Positions 63,645-64,000 of a stretch of DNA of 64,000 nt are shown here, in pieces (the first letter of the stretch is position 1; each line of letters opens with the position of its first letter). The translations under genes were made by a program, and so were the position numbers. The DNA lies in assembly GCA_963575645.1 (NCBI GenBank), contig OY754469.1, positions 14,526,001 through 14,590,000 of the forward strand, given 5' to 3'. The notes under the pieces were generated by a model that saw only the letters and a list, made by a program, of their open reading frames with translations, ran no database searches and was not told the origin of the DNA. This stretch comes from Xanthostigma xanthostigma (lineage: Eukaryota; Arthropoda; Insecta; Raphidioptera; Raphidiidae).

Positions 63645-64000
63645 ATGAAGAGGAACATTTTGTTAGTTTGAATGTAGGAGGTAATCCGTTCAAAAATGGA
63701 CAGAACTAGTTTTGACCAATTGAAAATGCGCAAAACTAGTTTTGCTCTTTTTATAACACTCAATACCCGTTTAAACGTAAGATTTCGGGTTTGGGAAATA
63801 TTCATTGGTCAAAACTAGCTTTGCGCATTTATTTCGGTTATTGACCGAATTCGGGTATAGACCGTAACATATTGTACAATTCAGATTCAAAAGTAGCGAA
63901 CACAGTCAAAATAACGAAACGCCATCTCTATACTTTTTCTGTGCGTGTGTGAAGGAGCCCTATTGTGTCGAGGGCGTTGCTTTCTGTCACTTTTGTCTGT
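63645..64000. other. Unassigned right edge with AACTAGTTTTG words
   Basis: AAAACTAGTTTTG-type words repeat and invert (63707-63745, 63815-63825), suggesting an incomplete inverted-repeat element. The window ends here, so its extent is unknown. Confidence 0.45.

Noticed and set aside
62004..63652. 8-bp target duplication for the hAT-like element at 62012
   Set aside because: The adjacent octamers (ATCTTTAC and ATGAAGAG) match at only three positions, so I do not claim a duplication.

Overview
This 64 kb window looks like repeat-dense, AT-rich nuclear DNA of an arthropod, most likely an insect. The indications are the element families present: pogo/Tigger, hAT and TTAA-type MITEs, Helentron-like and RTE-like tails, a Ty3/gypsy-type LTR element, PIF/Harbinger, and an APE-type LINE with an (ATT)n tail. 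I cannot name the species. I find no convincing host protein-coding gene. Almost every open frame that reads as a protein belongs to a transposable element, and the rest are short chance frames. I also see no functional tRNA or rRNA gene, only tRNA-like Pol III heads inside repeats.

The best-preserved element is a complete two-ORF non-LTR retrotransposon at 30585-35063. It has a perfect 19-bp target-site duplication, an intact ORF1 (coiled coil plus RNA-binding region) and an intact ORF2 (APE endonuclease, reverse transcriptase, C-terminal Cys-His motif). ORF2 has no usable AUG until after most of its endonuclease. It lies exactly in the -1 frame of ORF1, and the heptamer A AAA AAG sits directly before the ORF1 stop codon. 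This is a clean candidate for programmed -1 frameshifting that makes an ORF1-ORF2 fusion.

Left third (1-22.5 kb): several hAT-type non-autonomous elements with 8-bp duplications (1423, 6843, 9643, 18842); an internally deleted Tc1/mariner element (3948); a LINE RNase H fragment (8931-9990) broken by a hAT insertion; and an LTR element (10946-14100) with a gag-integrase fusion ORF, primer-binding site and polypurine tract. These are followed by a foldback structure (15846), pogo-like MITEs and a Helentron-like element (19160).

Middle (22.5-45 kb): TTAA and pogo elements, then a 2.1 kb hAT-type element enclosing a 1.2 kb near-perfect inverted repeat (28083-29318), then the intact LINE. Next come two of three copies of a composite repeat (36338, 42300, 49697) that combines ACACGC-type inverted ends, a tRNA-Leu-like Pol III head, a T-run hairpin and a long hairpin. 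Copies of a family starting with a terminal hairpin (37185, 38420, 40280, 60140) and a solo LTR (41578) also lie here.

Right third (45-64 kb): another TTAA element with a nested TA-flanked MITE, a hAT element with an exact 8-bp duplication (50679), a 548-bp hairpin insertion with a paralogous empty site (51797 versus 58.3 kb), and a scrambled PIF/Harbinger element retaining pieces of both of its proteins (54602-55621). The window ends with a 5'-truncated LINE (56328), a hAT element with duplication ATGTGCAT (61449), and a hAT-like element containing two long palindromes (62012-63644).

All boundaries and matches were read by eye. Family assignments that rest only on termini are inference.
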